This document shows, in pieces, positions 35,033 through 42,839 of a DNA stretch of 64,000 nt. The notes under the pieces are model-generated. The model ran no database searches. It was not told the DNA's origin and worked only from the letters and a program-made list of their open reading frames with translations. Within the stretch, counting starts at the first letter, position 1. Each line of letters opens with the position of its first letter. The stretch lies in NCBI RefSeq assembly GCF_001519055.1, contig NZ_KQ954302.1, positions 1 through 64,000 of the forward strand, written 5' to 3'. The translations under genes and the position numbers were made by a program. Source of the stretch: Novosphingobium sp. Fuku2-ISO-50 (lineage in GTDB: Bacteria > Pseudomonadota > Alphaproteobacteria > Sphingomonadales > Sphingomonadaceae).

Positions 35033-35584
35033 ATGAGCACGATTCTCGTCGAAACCGGTCTTGCAGGTGCCATCGGCACCGGGATCGTGTTCGTCGAGGC
35101 GGGCCTGGCCAAACTGCGCCATCGCGAACTCGTGCCGGGGGTCGTGGCCAATTATCGGCTGCTGCCCGAAGCGCTGGTTGCGCCGGTCGCGATGATCCTG
35201 CCACCGCTCGAACTGGGTCTGGGGCTCGCGCTGATCGCCAGCGTTTTCCTGGGTGGCACCCTGCATTGGGTCGCGTTGGCTGCGGCGGCGCTGTTCCTGG
35301 CGTTTGCGCTCGGCATGGCGATCAATATCCGGCGCGGACGCAGCCACATCGATTGCGGATGCGGTCGGTCGCAACTGCGTCAACCGCTCGGCTGGGGCCT
35401 GGTGGCGCGCAATGTCGTGCTGGCCATGCTGGTCGCGGTTCATGCCATCGCGCCGGCACAAGGCTTCGTGCCGGCCGATCTGGCGCTGGCGCTGGCGGCC
35501 GGGGTTTGCCTGTTCCTGTTCTTCCTGCTGTTCAATGCCCTCGCTGCGCTGGCGGCCTCGCCGCTGGCCAGCGGACGGAGATAA
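35033..35584 (+). CDS. aauE: MauE/AauE family membrane protein for small-subunit folding
   Basis: 183 aa integral membrane protein with about five hydrophobic segments and the family motif HIDCGCGRSQLRQPLGWGLVARN (shown in two parts: HIDCGCG with two Cys, then QPLGWGLVARN). MauE homologues work with MauD to form the six disulfides of the small subunit, probably passing electrons across the membrane like CcdA/DsbD. It lies between aauB and aauD with short gaps, in the conserved order. Confidence 0.92.
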   Translation: MSTILVETGLAGAIGTGIVFVEAGLAKLRHRELVPGVVANYRLLPEALVAPVAMILPPLELGLGLALIASVFLGGTLHWVALAAAALFLAFALGMAINIRRGRSHIDCGCGRSQLRQPLGWGLVARNVVLAMLVAVHAIAPAQGFVPADLALALAAGVCLFLFFLLFNALAALAASPLASGRR

Positions 35585-35592
35585 GACCTCTC

Positions 35593-36195
35593 ATGCTGAC
35601 TGCCCTTCTCATTTCCGCGATCTTTGCCTGGGTGGTGATCCTGGCGCTGGTCGTGGCCTTGCTCGCTTTGGCGCGCCAGGTCGGCGTGCTGCACATTCGT
35701 GTCGCACCGGCGGGAGCCCTGACCACCGCCGGCGGCCCCGCTGTCGGCGGCAAATCGACCGCCATCCCGGCCACGACGCTCGACGGCGCCCATGTCACCG
35801 TGGGCGGGGCAGCGCCCGGCTCGGTGCTGCGCCTGTTGATGTTCGTGTCGGCCTCTTGCCCGCTGTGCAAGAACCTGATCCCGATGGCCAAAAGCTTTGC
35901 CCGCGACGAACGCGTGCAGCTGATCTTTGTCGGCGACGATACGCCCGACGTGCAACGGGCAATGATCGATCGTCACGGCCTCGCCGGATACCAGTTCATC
36001 AACGGTCCCGATGTCGGTCAGGCCTATCAGGTGGGCAAGCTGCCTTATGCGATCCTGCTTGATGCCGATGGCGTGATTCTGTCAAAAGGCCTGGTCAACA
36101 GCCGCGAACATCTCGAAAGCCTGGTTATCGCTCATGAAATGGGCGTGCGCTCGGTGCAGGACTATATCGATGGATTGAAGCCTGAGCTGGCCTGA
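35593..36195 (+). CDS. aauD: MauD/AauD thioredoxin-like disulfide protein
   Basis: 200 aa. An N-terminal membrane anchor (residues 5-27) is followed by a periplasmic thioredoxin-fold domain with active site CPLC (Cys89, Cys92) and a cis-Pro region KLPYAILLD. Required in mau/aau systems for disulfide formation in, and stability of, the quinone-bearing small subunit. Starts 9 bp after aauE ends. Confidence 0.92.
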   Translation: MLTALLISAIFAWVVILALVVALLALARQVGVLHIRVAPAGALTTAGGPAVGGKSTAIPATTLDGAHVTVGGAAPGSVLRLLMFVSASCPLCKNLIPMAKSFARDERVQLIFVGDDTPDVQRAMIDRHGLAGYQFINGPDVGQAYQVGKLPYAILLDADGVILSKGLVNSREHLESLVIAHEMGVRSVQDYIDGLKPELA

Positions 36196-36313
36196 GGGAC
36201 AGATCGCAGGCGACGAAACGTATTTGAACCACCATGCCCGGCATGGGCCGCATCCCGACATCGTTCGGGGCAAATCGCGGCCCCTGCCTACCGACCGGAC
36301 AACGGGGGAAACG

Positions 36314-36856
36314 ATGAAACTATTCAATGCTGACGGCCTGGGTGAAAAGGTTCTGCGCCGCTTTGCCGGTGGGACTTCGCGGCGCGGCATGCTCGCCCGT
36401 ATTGGTGTCGCGCTGGTCGCTGCGCCGGTCTTTCCGCTTTTGCCGGTAAGCCGTGCCGAAGCGGCCAAGCCCGACCGCTCGCCCGAATCCAAGACCGTCT
36501 TCGCCCGCAACGCGCAGACGACCGACGACACCAAGTGCGACTATTGGCGCTATTGCGCGATCGACGGGTCGCTCTGCACGTGCTCGGGCGGCGGCATTCA
36601 CAGCTGCCCGCCGGGCGCCGAGCCTTCGCCGGTGTCGTGGGTCGGCACCTGCATCAATCCCGATGACGGCAAGGCCTATCTGATCGCCTATCGCGACTGC
36701 TGCGGCAAATCCTTTGCCAACAAGTGCAACTGCGACGGGTCGGATCGCGAAACACAGCTCTATACGCAGCAACTCAACAACGACATCATCTGGTGCTTTG
36801 GCACCAAGAGCATGGAATACCACTGCTCGACGGCGGTGATGGTGGGCGCAGCCTGA
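36314..36856 (+). CDS. aauA: Aromatic amine dehydrogenase small subunit (TTQ-bearing)
   Basis: 180 aa. A twin-arginine signal (TSRRGMLARIG at 21-31, cleavage near AEA) exports the folded protein. The mature part is Cys-rich (CDYWRYC, CTCSGG, DCCGK, CNCDG, WCFG, HC). The two TTQ tryptophans are Trp109 (PVSWVGTC) and Trp160 (NDIIWCF), exactly 51 residues apart as in methylamine dehydrogenase Trp57/Trp108 and with the same numbers as published for AADH (109/160). The catalytic base Asp128 is present in AYRDCCG. GGGGGAA before the ATG at 36314 fixes the start; an upstream in-frame ATG would put the Tat signal too far in. Confidence 0.96.
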   Translation: MKLFNADGLGEKVLRRFAGGTSRRGMLARIGVALVAAPVFPLLPVSRAEAAKPDRSPESKTVFARNAQTTDDTKCDYWRYCAIDGSLCTCSGGGIHSCPPGAEPSPVSWVGTCINPDDGKAYLIAYRDCCGKSFANKCNCDGSDRETQLYTQQLNNDIIWCFGTKSMEYHCSTAVMVGAA

Positions 36857-36864
36857 GGCAAGTC

Positions 36865-37428
36865 ATGAGATTTGCAGGAAAAATGCGATCGGGTGTCAAA
36901 ACCGCTGCGATGCTGGGCGCTGTTGCCGCGGCATCGATGCTGATCCTGGCTCGGGGCGGCGTCCATGCCGCCCCGGCCATCCCCGATCCCCACAGTGTGA
37001 TGGCCGATCCTGATCAGGCACGGATCGACTATGTCGAGAATTGCGGCGGCTGCCATGGCGTCGCCGGCGATACCGTGCCCGCGCACTTGCCCGAACTGGC
37101 CGGTCGGGTCGGCTGGTTCATGTGTACGCCCGAAGCGCGCGCCTATCTGATCCGCCTGCCCAATGTCGCGCACAGCCGGATCAAGGACAATGCCGAGCTC
37201 GCCGACATGATGAACTATGTCGTGTTCGTGCTGGGCAAGGGCACCGCGCCTGTCGGAACCGCCCCGTTCACCGCCGATGAAGTGGCGCGCGAACGCAAGC
37301 TGGCGCTGACCAACAAAAATCTGACGGCAGAACGCCTGCGCCTTGCCAACCAGTTGGTGCAGCAGTGCCACGCGCCCGCCTCGATCCGCCAGCTTTACAT
37401 CACCGAAAAGCCCGGAACCGCGCAATGA
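36865..37428 (+). CDS. Monoheme cytochrome c of the aau operon
   Basis: 187 aa with a signal peptide (AAMLGAVAAASMLILARGGVHA region) and one heme site CGGCH (Cys60, Cys63, His64); a Met in the DMMNYVVF segment is a candidate sixth ligand. A periplasmic monoheme cytochrome follows aauA in Alcaligenes faecalis too (its orf-2), so this is probably the electron acceptor or relay for the amine dehydrogenase. The extra C-terminal 60 residues (ARERKLALTNKNLTAERL) are helical and unlike ordinary class I cytochromes. Starts 8 bp after aauA and overlaps xdhC by 4 bp. Confidence 0.85.
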   Translation: MRFAGKMRSGVKTAAMLGAVAAASMLILARGGVHAAPAIPDPHSVMADPDQARIDYVENCGGCHGVAGDTVPAHLPELAGRVGWFMCTPEARAYLIRLPNVAHSRIKDNAELADMMNYVVFVLGKGTAPVGTAPFTADEVARERKLALTNKNLTAERLRLANQLVQQCHAPASIRQLYITEKPGTAQ

Positions 37429-38339
37429 TCGCCGCGCAGCCCGTCGATGCCTTGCGGCTGATCGACCAGGGCGCGCGCAACGGCATCGATGGCGTGCTGG
37501 TCACGCTGATCGGGATCGAGGGCAGCTCCTCGCGGGCGATCGGAACGCAAATGGCCGTGCTCGCCGACGGGCGCCACGTCGGTTCATTTTCGGGCGGTTG
37601 CATCGAGCGCGCGATCATTGCCGAAGCGCTCGAGGTGCTCGATGCCGGAAGTGCGCGCACGGTGCGCTATGGCATTGGATCGCCCTATATCGACGTGCGC
37701 CTGCCCTGTGGCGGCGGGATCGACCTTCTGTTCACGCCGCACCCCGATCTTGCCGAAGTGGCCGATGCACTGGCCCGGCTTGACCGGCGCGAGGCGGCCA
37801 CATTGCAGCTTGGCGATCATCTCCAGACTTACTCGCCGCGGCTGCGCCTGATTGCGCTGGGCCATGGCGAAGACCTGGCGGCGCTGGTCCGGCTGGCCCG
37901 TGCCTATGGGCTTGACGTCTGCGCCTATGCGCCAACGGACGACGCCGCGGTTGACGAAGGCGTGTTACCGCTGGTCACGCGCACGCGCCTGCCTGCCATC
38001 GTCGGCGACGCATGGACCGCCGTGGTATTCCTGTTTCACGACCGCGATTGGGAAGAATTCCTGCTGCCCCAGGCGCTGGACATCGCGGCATTCTATCATG
38101 GCGCGGTCGGCAGTCGGCGCACGCACCGGGCGCGGATCGAGCGGCTGCGCAAGCTCGGCGTCTCCGAAACGCGGATCGACGCCTTGCGCGGTTCGATCGG
38201 GCTGATCCCGGCGACGCGCCACCCGGCCACGCTCGCGCTGTCGATCCTGGCCGAACTCGTCCAGGATTACGAAGCCTGCGCCGGGCGCGAAGTCTGGGGG
38301 CCGACCGTAGTGGCGCGTGGGGCCATGCTGCGCACGTGA
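37425..38339 (+). CDS. xdhC: XdhC/CoxI family molybdenum-cofactor chaperone
   Basis: 304 aa. The N-terminal XdhC_CoxI domain has EGSSSRAIGTQMAV and GSFSGGCIE, both diagnostic. The C-terminal Rossmann-like domain follows (LIALGHGEDLAALVRLARAYG). XdhC proteins bind and sulfurate molybdenum cofactor and insert it into xanthine-dehydrogenase-type hydroxylases. The start overlaps the cytochrome c stop in ATGA, so it is coupled to the aau operon. No molybdenum hydroxylase gene is in the window; an aldehyde oxidoreductase that removes amine-derived aldehydes is a reasonable client but is inference. Confidence 0.88.
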   Translation: MIAAQPVDALRLIDQGARNGIDGVLVTLIGIEGSSSRAIGTQMAVLADGRHVGSFSGGCIERAIIAEALEVLDAGSARTVRYGIGSPYIDVRLPCGGGIDLLFTPHPDLAEVADALARLDRREAATLQLGDHLQTYSPRLRLIALGHGEDLAALVRLARAYGLDVCAYAPTDDAAVDEGVLPLVTRTRLPAIVGDAWTAVVFLFHDRDWEEFLLPQALDIAAFYHGAVGSRRTHRARIERLRKLGVSETRIDALRGSIGLIPATRHPATLALSILAELVQDYEACAGREVWGPTVVARGAMLRT

Positions 38340-38914
38340 ACGCGGCCGACATCGCGCTGGTCCTGCTTGCGGCCGGACGCGGCGAACGGTTCGGCGGGGG
38401 CAAACTTGCCGCCTTGCTCGCAGGAAAACCCGTCGCCCGCCATTGCGCCGACCCTTTGCGCGCGATTGCGTTTCGCGCGCATCTGGCCGTCGTCGGCCCC
38501 GATACGCCGCCACTGCCCGGCTATGACACGATCCTGCTCGATCCCCCCGGTGCGCCGCAATCGCGCTCGCTGGCACTGGGCGTGGCGGCGGCCGAGGCAC
38601 GGGGTGCGCAGGCAGTGCTGATTGCGCTGGCCGACATGCCGCTCGTGCCGCCCGAGCATGTCCTGACGATGATTGCCCGGTTCGACGGCGACCGTCTGGC
38701 CAGCAGCACATCGGATTCCACTGCTTCGCGCACGGCCTTGCCCCCGGCCCTGTTTGGCGCCCGCCACTTTTCCGCGCTTTGTGCGCTGACCGGCGATCGC
38801 GGCGCGGGGGCGCTGTTGCGCGACGCCCCCGCTTTGCCGCTGCCCGGCCATGCCGCGCTCGACATTGACCGGATCGAAGACCTCGCCCGGGCCACGCGCC
38901 TGTTGGCGCGCTGA
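38336..38914 (+). CDS. mocA: MobA/MocA-like nucleotidyltransferase
   Basis: 192 aa from a GTG start overlapping the xdhC stop (GTGA). The N-terminal nucleotide-binding motif is LLAAGRGERFGGGKL, typical of MobA-like transferases, with LIALADMPLVPPEHV supplying the metal-binding Asp. MocA adds CMP to molybdenum cofactor for XDH-type enzymes; MobA adds GMP. Its pairing with xdhC favours the MocA (cytidylyl) role. Cytosolic. Last gene of the plus-strand aau operon. Confidence 0.85.
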   Translation: MNAADIALVLLAAGRGERFGGGKLAALLAGKPVARHCADPLRAIAFRAHLAVVGPDTPPLPGYDTILLDPPGAPQSRSLALGVAAAEARGAQAVLIALADMPLVPPEHVLTMIARFDGDRLASSTSDSTASRTALPPALFGARHFSALCALTGDRGAGALLRDAPALPLPGHAALDIDRIEDLARATRLLAR

Positions 38915-38934
38915 ACACCCGGACCCAGGTCCGA

Positions 38935-40542
38935 TCAGATCACTTGCGACAGCCCCAGATAGAGCAAGCCGGAGATCAGGATCGACGCGGGCAGCGTCAA
39001 TACCCACGCAATCGCGAGATTGCGCAACGTGCCCATCTGCAAGCCCGATCCATTGCCCGCCATGGCCCCTGCAACGCCTGACGACAGCACGTGCGTCGTC
39101 GAGACCGGCAAGCCGAAATTGTCGGCCGCGCTGATCGTGGCCATCGTCACCAGTTCGGCAACGGCGCCCTGCGCGTAAGTCAGATGGCTCTTGCCGATCT
39201 TTTCGCCGACAGTGACCACGATCCGTTTCCACCCGATCATCGTGCCCAGACCCAGGGCAATCGCTACCGCGACTTTGACCCACGTCGGAATGAACTGCGT
39301 CGCCTTTTCGAGATCCTTTTTATAGACATCGAGCGCCTTGGTCTCGGCGGGGTTCAGCGTCACGGCCTTTTCCTTGCCCAGTCGCTTGAGCGCCGATCCG
39401 GTAAGGTACATGTCGTTGCGGATGTTGCGCGTCATGGCCGCCGGCACTTTGGTCAACGAGCCATAGCTTGCCACCTGATGATCGATGTCGCCCGACAGCA
39501 CGGTCAGCGCGCCCATCGTCGCCGGGGTAAACTGGCGCATCGCGATATAATGCGTCACTTCGGCGCGCGCAGCCGGGACCGTGATCGCCGGTGCAGGCGC
39601 AGCGTGGGCGGCAAACACACGCTCGGCAGCTTGTGAACTGATGTGAAACTGCGTTTCGTAATGCGCCGGAACCGCGCGATTCAGCGCATAAGCAGTGGGC
39701 ACGATCCCGATCAGGATCAGCATGATCAGGCCCATGCCCTTTTGCCCGTCGTTCGACCCATGGGCAAAGGACACCCCGGTGCAGGTCAGGATCAGCAGCG
39801 CGCGGATCCAGAACGGCGGCGGGGCATTGCCCGCCGGTTCCTTGTAAAGCGCCGGCACCCGGACCAGCGCCTTGGCCGCGAGAAACAGCAACAACGCCGC
39901 AAAAAAGCCGATCAACGGCGAAAACAGCAGGGCCTGGCCGATCTTGACAGCCTGATCCCAATCGACCCCGGCGGTTCCGTCGCGCCCGTGCATCAGCGCG
40001 TTGGCAATACCGACACCGATAATCGAGCCGATCAGCGTATGCGACGAAGACGACGGCAGCCCGAGATACCAGGTGCCCAGGTTCCACACGATCGCCGCGA
40101 TCAACAGCGCAAAGACCATGGCAAAGCCGGCCTGGCTGCCGACCTGAAGGATCAGCTCGACCGGCAAGAGCGAGACGATGCCGAAAGCAACCGCGCCGGT
40201 CGAAGCCATGACGCCCAGAAAATTGAAAAAGCCTGACCACACCACAGCGACATGGGCAGGCAGCGAATGGGTATAGATCACCGTCGCCACCGCGTTGGCG
40301 GTATCGTGAAACCCGTTCACGAATTCAAAGCCAAGCGCGATCAACAAGGCGACGAACAGCAGCAGAAACGGCAGGAGCGTGATGGCCTGCACCCCGGCCG
40401 CCGTCGCATCGGCATAAATGCTGTATCCGACGAACCCCAGTCCCGCGACCAGCACGGCAAGAAATCCATATAGCCCGACATCGCCCAGACCGACATCAAG
40501 GTCGGGGCGCGGGCTTGGCAACGCGGCTGCGGTAGCGCTCAT
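38935..40542 (-). CDS. pit: Inorganic phosphate transporter, Pit family
   Basis: 535 aa integral membrane protein with two Pit signature repeats: NGFHDTANAVATVIYT in the N-terminal half and a matching SAADNFGLPVSTTHVLSSG element in the C-terminal half. A central hydrophilic loop of about 150 residues separates them. The family imports phosphate with protons or Na+ as metal-phosphate. GGGAG nine bases before the ATG supports the start at 40542; the longer upstream frame is not family-like. It is convergent with the aau operon end and not obviously linked to amine metabolism. Confidence 0.93.
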   Translation of the reverse strand: MSATAAALPSPRPDLDVGLGDVGLYGFLAVLVAGLGFVGYSIYADATAAGVQAITLLPFLLLFVALLIALGFEFVNGFHDTANAVATVIYTHSLPAHVAVVWSGFFNFLGVMASTGAVAFGIVSLLPVELILQVGSQAGFAMVFALLIAAIVWNLGTWYLGLPSSSSHTLIGSIIGVGIANALMHGRDGTAGVDWDQAVKIGQALLFSPLIGFFAALLLFLAAKALVRVPALYKEPAGNAPPPFWIRALLILTCTGVSFAHGSNDGQKGMGLIMLILIGIVPTAYALNRAVPAHYETQFHISSQAAERVFAAHAAPAPAITVPAARAEVTHYIAMRQFTPATMGALTVLSGDIDHQVASYGSLTKVPAAMTRNIRNDMYLTGSALKRLGKEKAVTLNPAETKALDVYKKDLEKATQFIPTWVKVAVAIALGLGTMIGWKRIVVTVGEKIGKSHLTYAQGAVAELVTMATISAADNFGLPVSTTHVLSSGVAGAMAGNGSGLQMGTLRNLAIAWVLTLPASILISGLLYLGLSQVI

Positions 40543-40703
40543 CCTGGTTAACTCCCCATAAGCAATTGTTCGCTTGCCTTTGCCTGTTGCACGTGACCGC
40601 TGCGTGACACATCGCGCGAACCTCAAAAGCGTTTGCGGATAGCCTGATGAACCGCTTAGGTCAGGCTCACCCCATCGCTTCGTCCCGAAACGGAAAATCG
40701 CCC

Positions 40704-42164
40704 ATGAAACTGTCTGCACTGGCCCTCACGACATCGCTTTTGCTGGCCGGTGCCGCCACGGCGCAGCAAGCGCCCCTGCTCCGCAAGCCCGCCCTTCCCG
40801 GCAAGCCCCCCCTTCCCGGAAAGCAGGGCGCCGAAACGCCTGCCCCCGTCGATCCGGCAGTCGCCGCCTTGCGCGAGCGTGCGCTGCATGATGATACCGC
40901 GCTGGAGGTCGTTACCGGGCTGACCACGGAAATCGGCCCGCGCCCGGACGGCAGCGAGGCCGAGGGCCGCGCGCGCGACTGGGCGGTGGCGCGGCTCAAG
41001 GCGCTGGGGTTTGCCCATGTCCATGTCGAGCCTTTCACGCTGCCCGCATGGCAGCGCGGTGCCGAAAGCGCCGCCGTGGTCGCGCCTTATGCGCAGCCGC
41101 TGCATATCGCGGGCCTGGGCAATTCGGCGCCGACCCCGCCCGGCGGCCTCACTCTGCCGATTGCCTGGTTCGCGAGCTTCAACGATCTGTTGCTGGCCCC
41201 CGTCGGCAGCCTGCAGGGCAAGATCGCCTTCGTCACCAACGCGATGCAGCCGACGCAGGACGCATCAAGCTATGGCAGCGAAGGCCGTGCGCGTTTCATG
41301 GGGCCAAGCGAGGCCGCAAGGCGCGGCGCAGCGGCCATCGTGATCCGCTCGATCGGCACCGACCACAGCCGCGCACCCCACACCGGCGCGACAGACTTTG
41401 CCCCCGGCGTGACCCCGATCCCCGCCGCTGCGCTGTCGGTGTCCGACGCCGAAAACCTCGAACGCATGGTCAAACTGGGCCAAGCAGACAACCGGCCGGT
41501 CATGCTGCACCTCGAGCTCGACGATCATCAGCTCGGCACGCGGCCGTCGGGCAATGTCATTGCCGAAGTACCCGGCACCGATCCGGCGGCGGGCGTGATC
41601 GTGATCGGCGGCCATCTCGACAGTTGGGATCTGGGCACCGGCGCGATCGACGATGGCGCGGGCGTCGCGATCACCACCGCCGCCGCGCGCCTGCTGATGC
41701 AGGCCGGGCCGCACCGACGCACGATCCGCGTCGTCTGGTTCGGCGATGAAGAAACCGGCGGTTTCGGCGGACAGGCCTATGCCAAAGCGCACGCCGGCGA
41801 ACCCCACGCGCTTGCCGCCGAAAGCGATCTTGGCGCCGATCGCGTCTGGCGCTTTGGCACAGCCTTTCCCGACAGCGCCGCGACCGTGATCCCCCGCCTG
41901 ACCGCCGCGCTTGCCCCGCTCGGCGTGGTCCACGGCGGAAAACTGGTCGACGGGGGCACCGATGTCGAACCGATGCTCGCGCTCGGCACGCCGGGCATCG
42001 ATCTCAACCAGTCGGCGCTGCGCTATTTCGACGTGCATCACACTGCGGAAGACACTCTCGACCGCATCGATCCGGACCAACTGCGCCAAAACGTCGCCGC
42101 CTGGACCGCCATGCTCGCGATCCTGGCCGACGCGCCCGAAGCACTGGTCGCGGTCAAACGCTGA
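40704..42164 (+). CDS. Secreted M28 family aminopeptidase
   Basis: 486 aa. Signal peptide ends ATAQQ; a short Pro/Lys/Gly tandem (KPALPGKPPLPGKQG) follows. The M28 zinc core has GGHLDSWDLGTGAIDDGAG (His and Asp zinc ligands) and FGDEETGGFGG (catalytic Glu and ligand Glu), plus VHHTAEDTLDRI with the last His ligand. A PA domain is inserted before the catalytic domain. These enzymes release N-terminal amino acids from peptides in the periplasm or outside. The ATG at 40704 is placed directly before the signal sequence. Confidence 0.93.
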   Translation: MKLSALALTTSLLLAGAATAQQAPLLRKPALPGKPPLPGKQGAETPAPVDPAVAALRERALHDDTALEVVTGLTTEIGPRPDGSEAEGRARDWAVARLKALGFAHVHVEPFTLPAWQRGAESAAVVAPYAQPLHIAGLGNSAPTPPGGLTLPIAWFASFNDLLLAPVGSLQGKIAFVTNAMQPTQDASSYGSEGRARFMGPSEAARRGAAAIVIRSIGTDHSRAPHTGATDFAPGVTPIPAAALSVSDAENLERMVKLGQADNRPVMLHLELDDHQLGTRPSGNVIAEVPGTDPAAGVIVIGGHLDSWDLGTGAIDDGAGVAITTAAARLLMQAGPHRRTIRVVWFGDEETGGFGGQAYAKAHAGEPHALAAESDLGADRVWRFGTAFPDSAATVIPRLTAALAPLGVVHGGKLVDGGTDVEPMLALGTPGIDLNQSALRYFDVHHTAEDTLDRIDPDQLRQNVAAWTAMLAILADAPEALVAVKR

Positions 42165-42262
42165 CCATCCTTCGCCGGGGGCCATCGCAAATCGTTTGCA
42201 GCCCCGGCGATTTGATCTGGCGCGGTGACAAGCCTGCGGATTGCTCGTAAGCAGCCATCGTC

Positions 42263-42679
42263 ATGGGGAAATTGCGCGCGTTTTTTCAGCACCATCGCGG
42301 CCTCGCCGCGCTTGTCGTGGTGCTCGCGCTTGCGCTGAAGGCGCTGATACCCGCCGGCACCATGATCGAATCGCAAACGCGATCGATCGTCATCGCGATC
42401 TGTGACGGCACACAGCACCAGACGCTTGCCGCAATCGCCCTGCCGCAGACAGGCAAGACCGAAGATGGCCGGACCGATCACGGCAAAACCACCAGCGTCT
42501 GTCCTTACGCCGTATTGGGCGGCATGGGTCTTGCCGATGCCCCCGGCGTTCCCCTGACGATTGCGCCGATACTTGCGTCGGCGCCCGCCTTTCCCCCGCG
42601 CATGGCCCCCGCGCCCTTGCGGACTTTCCATGCCCTGCCGCCCCCGCGCGGCCCTCCCGGCGCGATCGCGCTGATCTGA
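42263..42679 (+). CDS. DUF2946-like small membrane-associated protein
   Basis: 138 aa with one N-terminal hydrophobic helix (ALVVVLALALKALIPAG) followed by a periplasmic region with MIESQTRSIVIAICDG and a Cys in VCPYAVLG. This plan is that of DUF2946 proteins, which commonly precede copper-type TonB receptors, as here (160 bp upstream of one). A role in copper handling is inferred from that association. The Pro-rich C-terminal end is low complexity. Confidence 0.75.
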   Translation: MGKLRAFFQHHRGLAALVVVLALALKALIPAGTMIESQTRSIVIAICDGTQHQTLAAIALPQTGKTEDGRTDHGKTTSVCPYAVLGGMGLADAPGVPLTIAPILASAPAFPPRMAPAPLRTFHALPPPRGPPGAIALI

Positions 42680-42839
42680 GCCTTGGCTCTGCTGCGCCCA
42701 GATGCTGGCGCCGCGCATTTTTTCCCGATCAGCCATCGATTTTGCCGTGACCGCGACGCCGCTCGGCGCGCGCCTTGCCTTGCGCAGGCCGAGGTCATGA
42801 TCCTCGGCCATGCAACCGTTCAAGACGGGATCCTTGTTC

